Source of the DNA: Nonomuraea dietziae
GTDB lineage: Bacteria > Actinomycetota > Actinomycetes > Streptosporangiales > Streptosporangiaceae
Assembly: GCF_014195505.1 (NCBI RefSeq)
Contig: NZ_JACIBV010000001.1
Location: forward strand, 7,378,001-7,442,000
Length of the DNA: 64,000 nt
Direction of reading: 5' to 3'
Made by a program: the position numbers and the translations under genes. Of this stretch, positions 42,583 through 50,566 are shown piece after piece. Numbering within the stretch: the first letter of the stretch is position 1; each line of letters begins with the position of its first letter. The notes beneath the pieces are model-generated. The model was not told the DNA's origin and made no database searches. It was given only the letters and a program-made list of their open reading frames with translations.

Positions 42583-43597
42583 TGCGCCCCAGCGTCGCCT
42601 CCGCCTCGGCCATGATCCTGGTGATCAGCTCCTCGCACGAGGGCAGGTCGTCGAGCACGCCGACCACCTGACCCGAGGCCATGACGCCGAGATCGGTGCG
42701 GCCCTCGACCATGGCGGCCCTGAGCAGCACGGGGGTGTTGGCGGCCTGCAGCACCTGGGCCCAGGTCAGCTCCCTGCCCCGCCGCATCCTGCGGCCCTCA
42801 CCGATCAGCTGCGCCCAGGTCAGCCCGGACAGCCGTTTGAAGCGGGCTCCGTTGACCACTGCGCGCAGCAGCCTGGTGCGTTCGAGCGAGGCGACGAACG
42901 GCGTGGCGAGCACCCGGTGCGGCACGCCGTCCACCTTGCGGGTCACGAGGGTTTCGGTGGAGTCGAGGTAGAGCCGCTTGACCGCGTCGGGGACGGGGGA
43001 GTCCTGGGTGAGCAGGAAGCGGGTGCCCATGGCGATGCCCGCCGCGCCGTACGCCATGGCCGCCACCAGGCCGCGGCCGTCGAAGAAGCCGCCCGCCGCG
43101 ATGACGGGGATGTCGACGGAGTCGACGACCTGGGGCAGCAGCAGCGTGGTGGGGATCGGCCCGGTGTGCCCGCCGCCCTCGCCGCCCTGCACGATCACCG
43201 CGTCCACGCCCCACGCGGCGACCTTCTCCGCGTGGCGGCGCGCGCCGACGGACGGGATGGTGACCACGCCCGCCTCCTTCAGCCGCGCGATGAGCTCCCT
43301 TCGCGGGGCCAGGGCGAAGGAGGCCACGCGGACGCCCTCGCGGATCAGCACCTCGACCCGGTCGGCCGCGTCGGCGGCGTCGGAGCGCAGGTTGACGCCG
43401 AAGGGCTGGTCGGTGCGGTGCTTCACCTCGCGGATCGCCGTCGTCATCTGCTCGAGCGACATGGTCGCGGCGGCGATGACGCCGAGCCCTCCCGCGCGGG
43501 AGGTGGCCGCGGCCAGGCGGGCGCCCGCGACGTAGCCCATGCCGGTCTGGACGATCGGATGGCGGCAGCCGACGAGGTCGGTGAGCGCGGTCCTCAC
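42569..43597 (-). CDS. ipdC: IpdC, nitronate-monooxygenase-like flavoprotein of ring C/D degradation
   Basis: This 342-residue TIM-barrel FMN protein of the nitronate monooxygenase/2-nitropropane dioxygenase fold has PIVQTGMGYVAGARL, VIVQGGEGGGHTG, IPVIAAGGFFDGRG and GIAMGTRFLLT. The order ipdC-ipdB-ipdA-echA20 and the divergent SDR genes match the mycobacterial KstR2 regulon (Rv3553 to Rv3548c). GTG 43597 overlaps the ipdB stop by 4 nt; a longer frame runs through ipdB and is rejected. IpdC is required for degrading the propionate-bearing indanone intermediate, and its exact chemistry is not visible here. Confidence 0.88.
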   Translation of the reverse strand: MRTALTDLVGCRHPIVQTGMGYVAGARLAAATSRAGGLGVIAAATMSLEQMTTAIREVKHRTDQPFGVNLRSDAADAADRVEVLIREGVRVASFALAPRRELIARLKEAGVVTIPSVGARRHAEKVAAWGVDAVIVQGGEGGGHTGPIPTTLLLPQVVDSVDIPVIAAGGFFDGRGLVAAMAYGAAGIAMGTRFLLTQDSPVPDAVKRLYLDSTETLVTRKVDGVPHRVLATPFVASLERTRLLRAVVNGARFKRLSGLTWAQLIGEGRRMRRGRELTWAQVLQAANTPVLLRAAMVEGRTDLGVMASGQVVGVLDDLPSCEELITRIMAEAEATLGRITRP

Positions 43598-44274
43598 ATC
43601 GCCTCGCGCAGGTTGCCCGGGTCGAGCGCCTCCAGGACGCGCAGCTCCTCCTCGGTGGGGCCGCGGCTGGTGGGCACGTCGGGCGGGATCACCAGCTCGA
43701 AGCCCGTCGCGTCGACCACCTCCTCGACGCTCACCCCCGGATGGACCGAGACCAGCCGCATCGAGCCGTCGGGCGTGCGCAGGTCGAGTACCGCCAGGTT
43801 CGTCACCACCCTGCGCAGCAGCGGCCCTCCCACGCCCGAGACCATGTCCACCCTCTCGACGAAGACGCGGGGGGAGTGGCGGGGGATCCAGTAGCTCGTG
43901 GGACAGCACACCGTGTTGCCCGGCGCCCCCCGCACGCCGAGGAGCTGCGCCTTCGGGCGCTCCCACGCGCCGATGCAGGAGATGTTGGTGTTGCCGGACC
44001 TGTCGATCTGCGAGGCGCCCATGAACACGTGCCGCCTGCCGGTCAGCACCAGCCACAGATGGTCGCGGAAGGGCAGCCAGCCCTCCGTCACCTGGGGATC
44101 GTCGCCCGTCAGGTGGCAGACCCCGTCGGTGGTCAGCAGGTCGGGCTCGAACGTCATCCTGGCCAGCCGCGCCCCCAGCGTCGTGATCGGCCCGCCGATC
44201 CCCGCCGCGAGGATCTCCCCGTCGCCCCTGAACGCCTCCGCGCAGGCGACGACGCACACATCAGCCCTGCTCAT
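43594..44274 (-). CDS. ipdB: IpdB, ring-opening hydrolase beta subunit (CoA-transferase fold)
   Basis: This 226-residue class-I CoA-transferase-fold beta subunit has GEILAAGIGGPITTLGARLA, GASQIDRSGNTNISCIGAW and a C-terminal FELVIPPDVPTSRGPTEEEL. In mycobacteria IpdAB hydrolytically opens steroid ring C of a CoA-bound intermediate and does not transfer CoA. ATG 44274 overlaps the ipdA 3' end by 14 nt, and ipdC overlaps its stop, so the three are tightly coupled. Confidence 0.9.
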   Translation of the reverse strand: MSRADVCVVACAEAFRGDGEILAAGIGGPITTLGARLARMTFEPDLLTTDGVCHLTGDDPQVTEGWLPFRDHLWLVLTGRRHVFMGASQIDRSGNTNISCIGAWERPKAQLLGVRGAPGNTVCCPTSYWIPRHSPRVFVERVDMVSGVGGPLLRRVVTNLAVLDLRTPDGSMRLVSVHPGVSVEEVVDATGFELVIPPDVPTSRGPTEEELRVLEALDPGNLREAM

Positions 44275-45046
44275 CGTGGTACTCCAGCCATGGGGTCGTC
44301 GCGTAGCGCCGCTGCTCGGCCTCGTCCCTGCCGTAGTCGGGCTCGCACGAGGTGAACCCGGCCCCTCCTGGCGCCTCGACCACCCCCGTGACGAACGCCC
44401 TGCTGATGAGCAGCGACTGGACGGGCCCCTCCTTCAGCAGGTCCGCGCTGTCCACGACCCGCTCGCAGGAGACGTAACAGCTCGTGGCGGCCTTGGCGTA
44501 CAGATCGTCGAAGTAGGGGTCGGGGCCGAGGTACTGCGCGTTGCCCCGCCGGTCCGCCCTGTTGAGGTGCACCAGCGCCACGTCCATGGTCAGCGCGGGC
44601 ACCGCCACCAGGTCCTCCTCCGTGTATGGCGAGCGCACCGTTCTCAGCCCCCGGTTGACCCGCATGACGTCGGAGCCGAGCCCTGCCCTCGTCGGCAGGA
44701 ACGGCAGCCGGTGCGCCGCGGCGAGCAGGCCGAACATGAACATGCCCTCGTCGTACTCCACGAACTCGATCGAGCCCTGCTGCCGTGCGGCTCTGAAGTG
44801 GGGCTCCAGCGGGATGGTGTCGAGGGTGACGAAGGGGGCGACGACCCTGCGGACCCTGCCCGCCGCGCACAGCATGCCGACGTCGGCGCCGCCGTACGAG
44901 ATGATCGTCAGGTCGGTCACGGGGGTGTCGAGCAGCGCTCTGACCAGGGCCATCGGCTTGCGGCGCGAGCCCCAGCCGCCGACGCCGACGGTCATCCCGC
45001 TCTCGATCCGCGCCGCCACCTCGGCGGCCGTCATGACCTTGCTCAC
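44261..45046 (-). CDS. ipdA: IpdA, ring-opening hydrolase alpha subunit (CoA-transferase fold)
   Basis: This 261-residue alpha subunit has MTVGVGGWGSRRKPMALVRA, DLTIISYGGADVGMLCAAG and LVHLNRADRRGNAQYLGPDP. Together with IpdB it forms the ring C hydrolase of the KstR2 pathway. The end of the gene overlaps ipdB by 14 nt and its start overlaps the end of echA20 by 4 nt. The operon promoter is upstream of echA20. Confidence 0.9.
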   Translation of the reverse strand: MSKVMTAAEVAARIESGMTVGVGGWGSRRKPMALVRALLDTPVTDLTIISYGGADVGMLCAAGRVRRVVAPFVTLDTIPLEPHFRAARQQGSIEFVEYDEGMFMFGLLAAAHRLPFLPTRAGLGSDVMRVNRGLRTVRSPYTEEDLVAVPALTMDVALVHLNRADRRGNAQYLGPDPYFDDLYAKAATSCYVSCERVVDSADLLKEGPVQSLLISRAFVTGVVEAPGGAGFTSCEPDYGRDEAEQRRYATTPWLEYHDEQG

Positions 45047-45774
45047 CCCAGGAACCTCTCCCTGTGCTCGTCGCCCGCGCCCACGAGGTTGAGCTCGAAG
45101 GTGAGGCCCTGCTCGAATCGGTAGCTGCGCTTGACGTCCACGGGGTCGATGCCGTTGAGCGACTCCTTGGCCCGGCGGATCACGTAGGGGTCCTTCTCGG
45201 CGATGACCCGCGCGACGGCCAGAGCCGCCTCGCGAAGTCTGTCGCGCGGCGTCACCTCGAGCACCGAGCCGAAGGCGTGCAGTTCATGGGCGGTGACGTT
45301 CCTGCACGTGTAGACCATGGCGCGCATGAGGTGCTGCGGCACCAGCCTGGAAAGATGCGTCGCCGCGCCCAGCGCGCCCCTGTCCACCTCGGGCAGCCCG
45401 AAGTAGGCGTCCTCGCTGGCCAGCACGATGTCGGCGTTGCCCGCCAGGCCGACCCCGCCGCCCAGGCAGAAGCCGTGCACCGCGGCCACCACCGGCACCT
45501 CGCAGTCGTAGACGGCGGCGAAGGCCCTGTAGCAGCCCCTGTTCGCCTCGACCAGCGCGGTGTGGCCCCGCGTCGCCTGCATCTCCTTGATGTCGACGCC
45601 CGCGTTGAACCCGCGCCCCTCCGCCCGCAGCACCACGACTCTGGTCGCGGGGTCCTGCCCCGCCGTCTGTACGGCACGGGCCAGGTCGTTCCAGTCGCGC
45701 ACGCGCAGGGCGTTGACCGGGGGGACGTCGACGACCACCTCGGCGATCGGCCCGGAGTGCGTCGTGATGGCCAT
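45043..45774 (-). CDS. echA20: EchA20, crotonase-family ring D hydrolase
   Basis: This 243-residue crotonase has AEGRGFNAGVDIKEM and VHGFCLGGGVGLAGNADIVL forming the oxyanion hole. EchA20 opens ring D of the CoA-bound indane intermediate in mycobacteria. ATG 45774 is chosen because it follows AGGAG at about five nt; the frame remains open to 46836 but runs antisense through the SDR gene. It is first in the echA20-ipdA-ipdB-ipdC operon, with a degenerate KstR2 site in the shared 45-bp promoter region. Confidence 0.9.
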   Translation of the reverse strand: MAITTHSGPIAEVVVDVPPVNALRVRDWNDLARAVQTAGQDPATRVVVLRAEGRGFNAGVDIKEMQATRGHTALVEANRGCYRAFAAVYDCEVPVVAAVHGFCLGGGVGLAGNADIVLASEDAYFGLPEVDRGALGAATHLSRLVPQHLMRAMVYTCRNVTAHELHAFGSVLEVTPRDRLREAALAVARVIAEKDPYVIRRAKESLNGIDPVDVKRSYRFEQGLTFELNLVGAGDEHRERFLG

Positions 45775-45789
45775 GGCGCTCCTGTCGAT

Positions 45790-45803
45790 ACCTAACGCTT
45801 GCT
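45790..45803. promoter_or_regulatory. Degenerate KstR2 site between echA20 and SDR genes
   Basis: ACCTAACGCTTGCT keeps the CTTGnT half but has two mismatches in the CAAG half. It is centred in the 45-bp divergent region, three bp upstream of TACCGT (45807-45812), the probable -10 seven nt before GTG 45820. It could control both directions. Confidence 0.6.
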
Positions 45804-45819
45804 TGGTACCGTAGCATCC

Positions 45820-46608
45820 GTGATCGCCTTCGACTACACCGGCAAGGTCGTCCTGGTGACGGGTGGGACCAAGGGGCTCGGCAGGGGGATCGCCCGCGCC
45901 TTCCTGTCCGCGGGGGCCACCGTGATCGTCTGCGCCCGTACCCCGCCCGACGCGCCCGTCACCGCCCCACCGTATCCGCGGGCCCCGGCTCCCGCGTCGG
46001 ACGGCCGCACCGGCGTGGCCCGGTTCGTGCGGGCGGACGTACGCGATCCCGAGGACCTCGAACGGCTCTTCGCGGGCCTGGACCGCCTCGACGTGGTGGT
46101 CAACAACGCGGGCGGCGCGCCGTACGCGATGGTCGCGGGGACCTCGCCCCGCCTGCACGCCCGCGTCATCGAGCTCAACCTCATCGCCCCCCTGCTGGTC
46201 GCCCAGCGCGCCCACCCGCTCCTGGCCGCCACCCAGGGCACGGTGATCATGATCGGCAGCACCAGCGGCACCCGCCCCTCTCCCGGCACCTCCGCGTACG
46301 GCGCGGCCAAGGCGGGCCTGCACCACCTGGCCGCCTGCCTGGCCGCCGAGTGGGCCCCCGACGTCAGGGTGAACACGGTCGTCGTCGGCCTGGCCGAGAC
46401 GGAGAACGCGGCCGAGCACTACGGGGGCAGGTCGGAGCTGATGAGCGCGACCATTCCCGCAGGGCGGATGGCCGGGCCGTCCGACGTGGGTGAGGTCTGC
46501 CTGTGGCTGGCGGGCTCCGGTTACGTGACGGGCGCGCAGATCCTCGTGCACGGAGGCGGCGAGACCCCTGCCTGGAAGTGGGTCGCATCTGATGGAATCT
46601 CCCGATAA
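45820..46608 (+). CDS. SDR oxidoreductase of the KstR2 locus (Rv3549c-like)
   Basis: This 262-residue short-chain dehydrogenase has the cofactor motif VTGGTKGLGRGIA, NNAGG and the catalytic SAYGAAKAG (Tyr-x-x-x-Lys). It is divergent from echA20, as Rv3549c is in Mycobacterium. GTG 45820 is leaderless (TACCGT-N7-GTG); the ORF start at 45799 lies inside the operator and promoter. It probably oxidises or reduces a ring C/D CoA intermediate. The next SDR begins 19 nt downstream. Confidence 0.85.
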   Translation: MIAFDYTGKVVLVTGGTKGLGRGIARAFLSAGATVIVCARTPPDAPVTAPPYPRAPAPASDGRTGVARFVRADVRDPEDLERLFAGLDRLDVVVNNAGGAPYAMVAGTSPRLHARVIELNLIAPLLVAQRAHPLLAATQGTVIMIGSTSGTRPSPGTSAYGAAKAGLHHLAACLAAEWAPDVRVNTVVVGLAETENAAEHYGGRSELMSATIPAGRMAGPSDVGEVCLWLAGSGYVTGAQILVHGGGETPAWKWVASDGISR

Positions 46609-46627
46609 CCAAGGCGCAGGAGGCCGT

Positions 46628-47554
46628 GTGACAAGGATCTGCGAAGGCCGGGTCGTGATCGTGACGGGCGCGGGCCGCGGCATCGGAAGAGAGCACGCGC
46701 TGGAGTTCGCCAGGCAGGGCGCCAAGGTGGTCGTCAACGACCTCGGCACGGGCCGCGACGGCGGAGGGCGCTCGGGCGCGCCCGCGCTCGCCGTGGTCGA
46801 GGAGATCCAGGCGCTCGGCGGGTACGCGGTGGCCAACTGTGACGACGTGGCCGACTGGGACGGCGCCGCGAGGCTGGTGAAGATGGCCGTCAGCGCCTAC
46901 GGCAGGCTCGACGTCCTGGTCAACAACGCCGGCTTCCTGCGCGACAGGATGCTCGTCTCGATGACCGAGCACGAGTGGGACGAGGTCATCAGGGTCCACC
47001 TGAAGGGCCACTTCCTGCCGTTACGCCACGCCGCCGCCCACTGGCGCGAGCGCTCGAAGGCGGGGGAGCGGGTCGAGGCGAGAGTGGTCAACACCTCCTC
47101 GGGCGCGGGCCTGCTCGGCAGCGTGGGCCAGGGCAACTACTCGGCGGCCAAGGGCGGCATCGCCACGCTCACCCAGGTCGCCGCCGCGGAGCTGGCGCGC
47201 TACGGCGTGACGGTCAACGCGATCGCCCCCGCCGCCAGGACCCGGATGACCGAGGAGGTGTTCGCAGGCGAGATGGCCAGACCTGATACCGGCTTCGACC
47301 CCATGGACCCCGCCAACGTGGCCCCGCTGGTCGCCTGGCTCGGCTCGACGGAGTCCGGGCACGTGACGGGAAGGGTCTTCGAGGTGGAGGGCGGCAGGAT
47401 CTCCCTCGCCACGGGCTGGGCCCACGGTCCCGGCGTCGACCGCGGCGCCCGCTGGGACGCCGCCGAGGTGGGAGAAGCGGTGTCAAGACTCGTGGCCGAG
47501 GCTCCGGCCCCCGAGCCTGTGTACGGAGCGTCAGGAGGGTCAGGCGCAGAATAA
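46628..47554 (+). CDS. SDR oxidoreductase of the KstR2 locus (Rv3548c-like)
   Basis: This 308-residue dehydrogenase resembles the dehydrogenase half of peroxisomal multifunctional enzymes. It has VTGAGRGIGREHALEFARQG, VVVNDLG, NNAGFLRDRM and the catalytic GNYSAAKGG. GTG 46628 follows AGGAGG (46618-46623). It is co-transcribed with the preceding SDR and likely acts on a hydroxyacyl-CoA steroid fragment. A small stem (TTGACCC-loop-GGGTCAA, 47613-47630) lies about 60 nt downstream. Confidence 0.87.
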   Translation: MTRICEGRVVIVTGAGRGIGREHALEFARQGAKVVVNDLGTGRDGGGRSGAPALAVVEEIQALGGYAVANCDDVADWDGAARLVKMAVSAYGRLDVLVNNAGFLRDRMLVSMTEHEWDEVIRVHLKGHFLPLRHAAAHWRERSKAGERVEARVVNTSSGAGLLGSVGQGNYSAAKGGIATLTQVAAAELARYGVTVNAIAPAARTRMTEEVFAGEMARPDTGFDPMDPANVAPLVAWLGSTESGHVTGRVFEVEGGRISLATGWAHGPGVDRGARWDAAEVGEAVSRLVAEAPAPEPVYGASGGSGAE

Positions 47555-47710
47555 TCTTCTGATTACTCAGTGCTACCCTTTCTCTACCCTCGGTTATAAG
47601 CTCGCTTTGGCTTTGACCCCACCGGGTCAAGCGGAGTCAAAAGGGCAGTCGCGCGCCAGGGGCCCCACGCGCGCCTCTGCCCGCGACGCCACACTGGCGA
47701 AGGAGCTGAA

Positions 47711-47968
47711 GTGATCAAGAAGCTGTGCGCGACCGGTGCCGTACTGGCAGCGGCCACGGGCCTCACCCTGGTGGCGACCCCGGCACACGCCGACGACTGG
47801 ACCAGCAACTGGAGCCGCAACATCGGCTCCTCGCAGTCCGGCAACAACTTCGGGAACGTGGCCGCCGTCAACCGCGGCGCCAGCGGTTCCACCAACGTCA
47901 ACAACATCAACGGCATCGCGACGACTGCTTCCGACAGCAGCATCTCGGTGACCTACATCTTCTACTAA
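47711..47968 (+). CDS. Small secreted protein with SQSGNNFGNV core, copy 1
   Basis: This 85-residue protein has a cleavable signal peptide (IKKLCATGAVLAAATGLTLV, then ATPAHA). The mature ~57 residues are rich in Asn, Ser and Gly. The core SQSGNNFGNV is followed by STNVNNINGIA and a hydrophobic beta-like end (SISVTYIFY). GTG 47711 follows AAGGAG. The next gene is a tandem paralogue. Composition recalls amyloid-like surface proteins, but no chaplin or rodlin domain can be claimed. Function unknown. Confidence 0.75.
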   Translation: MIKKLCATGAVLAAATGLTLVATPAHADDWTSNWSRNIGSSQSGNNFGNVAAVNRGASGSTNVNNINGIATTASDSSISVTYIFY

Positions 47969-48055
47969 GCCGCCACGCCTTCCCCATACCTTCCCCGCCC
48001 GCCGGCTCCACCGTGCGGGAACGTTCCACAACCCGTGATCTGGAAGGAAGTCGAG

Positions 48056-48316
48056 ATGCTCAAGAAGCTCTGCGTCACCGGAATCATCGTCGCCGCCGCC
48101 GGCGCCACCCTCATGAGCGCTCCCGCGAGTGCCGACACCGACACGCGCAACGCGAGCCGCAACAGCGAGGCGTCGCAGTCCGGCAACAACTTCGGCAACG
48201 TGTTCGCCGGCAACGTGGGCACGAGCCGTTCGACCAACGTCAACAACATCAACGGCAACGCCGTCACCGGCACCAACCGGAGCTGGGTCGGTGTCAGGGT
48301 CGCGATCGACGACTGA
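48056..48316 (+). CDS. Small secreted protein with SQSGNNFGNV core, copy 2
   Basis: This 86-residue paralogue of the upstream gene has a signal peptide (LKKLCVTGIIVAAAGATLMS, then APASA). The mature part shares SQSGNNFGNV and RSTNVNNINGNAVTG with copy 1 at the same spacing. The C-termini differ: this one ends in charged VGVRVAIDD and copy 1 ends in aromatic residues. ATG 48056 follows GGAAGGAAG. A strong hairpin closes the unit. Presumably a two-component extracellular protein set; function unknown. Confidence 0.75.
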   Translation: MLKKLCVTGIIVAAAGATLMSAPASADTDTRNASRNSEASQSGNNFGNVFAGNVGTSRSTNVNNINGNAVTGTNRSWVGVRVAIDD

Positions 48317-48333
48317 CCGATCCCGATGAGCGT

Positions 48334-48363
48334 GCGAGCCGGGTCGTCCCAGGCCCGGCTCGC
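48334..48363 (+). terminator. Hairpin terminator after the small secreted pair
   Basis: A perfect 10-bp stem (GCGAGCCGGG, 48334-48343 with 48354-48363) has a 10-nt loop and a short T run nearby (48368-48370). It separates the secreted pair from the ATP-grasp gene, which has its own promoter. Confidence 0.75.
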
Positions 48364-48394
48364 GCCGTTTGTCCGGCCCCGTACCATCCGTTGA

Positions 48395-49210
48395 GTGACT
48401 ATCTGTGCATATGTAACCTTTGATGACCCTGATGGCAACGACGACGAGCGGGAGCTCGTCCTCGCCTCCTGGCGGGAGGCGGGCATCGAGGGCAGGGCGG
48501 TCAGGTGGGACGACCCCGAGGCCGACTGGAGCGCGTTCGACGCCGCCGTGGTCCGCTCGGTGTGGGACTACGTCGAGAGGCGGGCGGAGTTCGTCGCCTG
48601 GGCCCACCGGGCCGGCAGTGTGACGAAGCTGCTCAACCCGGCGGCGGTGATCGAGGCCAACACCGACAAGACCTACCTGCGTGACATGGGCGTGCCGATC
48701 GTGCCGACCCACTGGTCCTCGGGCGACTTTCCGCAGTGGGACGAGTACGTCGTCAAGCCCGCGATCTCCGCCGGCGCCAAGGCGACGATCAGGACGAGCG
48801 ACAGGGCCGCCGCGAAGGCGCATGCCGCCAAGCTCGAGGCCGAGGGTCGCACGCCGATGATCCAGCCGTACCTCGACATGGTGGAGGCCGAGGGCGAGAC
48901 CTCGCTGCTCTACTTCAACCGCGTCCTCAGCCACGCCGTACGGCGCAATCCCATGCTCGCTCCCGGGCAGACGCAGGCCGACCTGGCCCGCGCCGAACTG
49001 CGCACGCCCGCTCCCGACCAGCTCGAACTGGCCGAGAAGGTGCTCGCCGAGGTGTCGGGCGACCTGCTCTACGCCAGGGTGGACCTGGTCAGGCTCCCCG
49101 ACGGCAGGCCCGTGCTGATCGAGCTGGAGCTGACCGAGCCCTACCTGTTCCTGAGCCACAGCGAAGCCGCGGTGGGCAACCTGACCAGGGCACTGGGCGA
49201 GCTCCTCTGA
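48395..49210 (+). CDS. ATP-grasp ligase (DcsG/RimK-like)
   Basis: This 271-residue ATP-grasp protein has VVRSVWDYVERRAEFVAW, NPAAVIEANTDKTYL, EYVVKPAISAGAKATI and the metal/ATP site LIELELTEPYLFL. Such enzymes join a carboxylate to an amine or other nucleophile through an acyl-phosphate; DcsG of cycloserine synthesis is one relative type. GTG 48395 is leaderless (TACCAT-N7-GTG). There is no obvious partner gene, so the substrate is unknown. Confidence 0.8.
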   Translation: MTICAYVTFDDPDGNDDERELVLASWREAGIEGRAVRWDDPEADWSAFDAAVVRSVWDYVERRAEFVAWAHRAGSVTKLLNPAAVIEANTDKTYLRDMGVPIVPTHWSSGDFPQWDEYVVKPAISAGAKATIRTSDRAAAKAHAAKLEAEGRTPMIQPYLDMVEAEGETSLLYFNRVLSHAVRRNPMLAPGQTQADLARAELRTPAPDQLELAEKVLAEVSGDLLYARVDLVRLPDGRPVLIELELTEPYLFLSHSEAAVGNLTRALGELL

Positions 49211-49329
49211 GAAAACCCGTTGCGACGGGCGGGCTCCGGTTGGTTGACTGCGGGCGAGCCTTCGAAGGGGGAATGTTGATGAACGCGCGCCACGAGGTCG
49301 CCGTCACGCGCCCTCGAGCGGAGCCGCAC

Positions 49330-49352
49330 CCCCGCCGGAGCATCCGGCGGGG
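49330..49352 (+). terminator. Hairpin downstream of ATP-grasp gene
   Basis: A perfect 9-bp stem (CCCCGCCGG, 49330-49338 with 49344-49352) has a 5-nt loop. The 209-bp gap 49211-49419 also holds a possible 27-codon ORF (49273-49356) that overlaps the hairpin, with little support for being real. Confidence 0.55.
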
Positions 49353-49419
49353 CTGAGTCCGCCTGGCGTGGTGACGGCACGCGTCGTCCCGTCCGTCATC
49401 GCCCGAAGGTGTTACTCCG

Positions 49420-49761
49420 TTGCCTCGTCAGAGCTCGTTTCGCTGTGTCAACTGCCGCCTCGACGTCTCCATGGACGCTCCAGGCACCCGCCACCGCAAC
49501 CACTGCCCGACCTGCCTGTGGTCGCGCCATGTCGACCGCACGCCGGGTGACCGCGCCGCCGACTGCTCCGCGGGGATGGCCCCCATCGCCATCCACGTAC
49601 GGCAGGGCGGCGAATGGCAGCTCATCCATCGCTGCACCTTCTGCGGCGAGCTGGACGCCAACCGCATCGCCGGTGACGACAACCCGCTCACCCTGATGCG
49701 CCTGGCGGTCGCCCCGCTCGCCCAGCCGCCCTTCCCCCTCGACTGGTTCGCCAGCCTGTGA
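49420..49761 (+). CDS. RNHCP-domain zinc-ribbon-like protein
   Basis: This 113-residue protein has three CxxC pairs (RCVNCRL, NHCPTCL, RCTFCGE) and the signature RNHCPTCLWSRHVD of the RNHCP family. The paired cysteines suggest metal binding. TTG 49420 is supported by AAGGTG (49406-49411), and no better start is seen. The family function is not established. The gene is convergent with the SDR gene at 49769. Confidence 0.85.
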   Translation: MPRQSSFRCVNCRLDVSMDAPGTRHRNHCPTCLWSRHVDRTPGDRAADCSAGMAPIAIHVRQGGEWQLIHRCTFCGELDANRIAGDDNPLTLMRLAVAPLAQPPFPLDWFASL

Positions 49762-49768
49762 GAGCCGT

Positions 49769-50515
49769 TCAGGCGGTGATCCCGCCGTCGACCGGGATCA
49801 CCGTGCCCGTCAGGTAGGCGCCCGCCCGCGAGGACAGGAAGATCGCCGCCCCGGCCATGTCATCGGGGCGGCCGATCCTGCCGAGCGGCACGCCACCCGC
49901 GACCAGCTCGCGGGTGGCGGGGTCGTCCAGCGCGAAGGCCATCATCTTCGACTCGAACGGCCCTGGCGCGATCGCGTTGACCGTGATGTGCTCGGGCGCG
50001 AGCTGCCTGGCCAGGTGCCTCGTCAGCATGTGCACCCCGGCTTTGGTCGCCGAGTAGGCGTAGCTCTCCAGCGCGGGCACCCTGATGCCGTCCACGGAGC
50101 CGATGTTGATCACTCTGGCGGGATCGTCAGGGGTGGCCGCGGCGCGCAGGCGGGGGAGCAGGCGCTGCGTCAGGTGGAACACGCCCTTCACGTTGATGCC
50201 CCACAGCTTGTCGAAGGCGTGCCCTGGGTACTCCTCCAGCGGCGCGCCCCAGGTCGCGCCCGCGTTGTTGACCAGCACGTGCACGGGCCCCTCGACCGCC
50301 TCGGCCAGCGCGCCGACGCCCTCGGGCGTCGACAGGTCGGCGGGCACGGCGGTGCAGCCGAGTTCGGCGGCGGCCTTGTCGACCTCGGCCGTCTTGCGGG
50401 CGGAGATGTAGACCGTGGCGCCCGCGGCGACGAACCCGGCCGCGATCATTCGCCCGATGCCCCTGGAGCCGCCGGTGACGACGACCGTCTTGCCTTCCAC
50501 GGAGAACAGAGTCAT
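49769..50515 (-). CDS. SDR-family oxidoreductase (RhlG/FabG-like)
   Basis: This 248-residue short-chain dehydrogenase has VVVTGGSRGIGRMIAAGFVA, NNAGATWG and the catalytic SYAYSATKAG, and ends YLTGTVIPVDGG. ATG 50515 is preferred; a start at 50533 is possible and would run up to a TetR-type palindrome (50534-50547). It is likely an NADPH-dependent ketoreductase; the substrate is unknown. Confidence 0.87.
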   Translation of the reverse strand: MTLFSVEGKTVVVTGGSRGIGRMIAAGFVAAGATVYISARKTAEVDKAAAELGCTAVPADLSTPEGVGALAEAVEGPVHVLVNNAGATWGAPLEEYPGHAFDKLWGINVKGVFHLTQRLLPRLRAAATPDDPARVINIGSVDGIRVPALESYAYSATKAGVHMLTRHLARQLAPEHITVNAIAPGPFESKMMAFALDDPATRELVAGGVPLGRIGRPDDMAGAAIFLSSRAGAYLTGTVIPVDGGITA

Positions 50516-50533
50516 GCTCTGGGAGCATGCCAT

Positions 50534-50547
50534 ACCGACCGGTCGGT
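50534..50547. promoter_or_regulatory. TetR-type palindrome ACCGACCGGTCGGT
   Basis: A perfect 14-bp palindrome lies 19 bp upstream of the SDR ATG. It has the form of a TetR-family operator, but no tetR gene is adjacent, so the regulator must be encoded elsewhere. Confidence 0.65.
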
Positions 50548-50566
50548 CGCCAGAGTCGGGCGTCTG

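Noticed and set aside
42569..44257. ipdC fused to an upstream domain (562 residues)
   Set aside because: The extension lies out of frame within ipdB. GTG 43597 in the ATGTGA overlap gives the normal IpdC N-terminus.
45043..46836. Extended echA20 frame of 597 residues (fusion with an upstream domain)
   Set aside because: The extra 354 residues are antisense to the SDR gene and lack domain character. ATG 45774 has a good ribosome site.
47711..49210. Graspetide-type RiPP cluster: small precursor-like proteins next to an ATP-grasp ligase
   Set aside because: Both small proteins carry Sec signal peptides and so leave the cytoplasm. A strong terminator and a separate leaderless promoter lie between them and the ATP-grasp gene. 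No Asp/Glu/Ser/Thr/Lys-patterned core or protease/transporter gene is present.
49273..49356. Possible 27-codon peptide between the ATP-grasp and RNHCP genes
   Set aside because: A purine-rich stretch precedes it, but the ORF overlaps a hairpin and encodes an Arg/Pro-rich peptide with no recognisable feature; support is too weak for a CDS call.
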